From positions 1-6,602 of the forward strand of contig JAISYY010000090.1 in NCBI GenBank assembly GCA_031269635.1: 6,602 nucleotides of DNA, written 5' to 3'. The notes below the pieces were generated by a model. It saw nothing but the letters and a program-made list of their open reading frames with translations, did no database searches and was not told the origin of the DNA. Numbering within the stretch: position 1 is the first letter of the stretch; the number at the start of each line of letters is the position of its first letter. Of the stretch, positions 6,548 to 6,602 are shown piece after piece. Source of the stretch: Tannerella sp. (GTDB lineage: Bacteria; Bacteroidota; Bacteroidia; Bacteroidales; Tannerellaceae). Both the position numbers and the translations under genes were made by a program.

Positions 6548-6579
6548 CAAAGAAATATATTTTATTTTAAACGGACAAA
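6548..6579 (-). promoter_or_regulatory. Candidate Bacteroidota-type promoter of the operon
   Basis: On the minus strand TTTG (6579-6576) is followed after 20 bases by TTTCTTTG (6555-6548). The Bacteroides consensus is TTTG, 19-21 bases, then TAnnTTTG, so only one base (T for A) departs from it. Transcription would start near 6540-6543, at the edge of the palindromic operator, leaving a leader of about 130 bases before the regulator ATG. The region is AT-rich, so chance matches are easy; the position next to the palindrome is the main support. Confidence 0.45.
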
Positions 6580-6602
6580 GAAAAGTCGCATTTTTAAGAT
6601 TT

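Noticed and set aside
1..6602. CRISPR array, insertion sequence, tRNA/rRNA gene, or a novel defence or mobile system
   Set aside because: No regular repeat-spacer pattern, transposase or integrase motifs, terminal inverted repeats or structured RNA gene was seen; all seven coding regions belong to known exporter families.

Overview
The window holds one long operon read on the minus strand, from right to left: a TetR-family regulator, a TolC-type outer-membrane factor, an HlyD-type periplasmic adaptor, two ABC ATPases, and two ABC-2 permeases, the last cut by the left edge of the window. Together these encode a complete tripartite ABC export pump (cytoplasmic ATPase pair, inner-membrane permease pair, periplasmic adaptor, outer-membrane duct) under a local repressor. 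By recalled similarity it is closest to Escherichia coli ybiH(cecR)-ybhG-ybhF-ybhS-ybhR. It differs in carrying its own TolC gene and in having the two YbhF halves as separate genes. The substrate cannot be read from the sequence; relatives are linked to drug or toxic-compound and cation efflux.

The organism is probably a member of Bacteroidota, likely order Bacteroidales. The arguments are the protein types, the mostly absent Shine-Dalgarno sequences with AT-rich leaders, a promoter candidate of the TTTG / TAnnTTTG kind, and signal peptides ending in Ala-Gln. This is inference; no genus can be given.

Layout: 6412-6602 is an AT-rich non-coding leader with a promoter candidate, a perfect 16-bp palindrome and a partial second copy, the likely operator of the TetR protein. 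5740-6411 TetR; 4436-5743 TolC; 3489-4433 HlyD; 2568-3470 first ATPase (YbhF N-half type); 2381-2567 a 187-bp spacer, the only sizeable gap in the operon; 1634-2380 second ATPase (YbhF C-half type); 457-1641 first permease; 1-460 start of the second permease. Apart from that spacer the genes overlap by 4 or 8 bp or lie 2 to 18 bp apart, so they are almost certainly co-transcribed and partly translationally coupled. No stretch over 300 bases lacks a gene.

The most interesting points are modest. The two ATPases carry complementary motif losses that all fall on the same composite ATP site, predicting an asymmetric heterodimer. The reading frame of the second ATPase stays open across the whole spacer into the end of the first ATPase gene, so a one-base shift would give a YbhF-like fused protein. 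The spacer also holds four copies of a 7-mer. I see no CRISPR array, mobile element, RNA gene or unknown defence-like system here; the window is best read as a well-formed export operon, not a new system.
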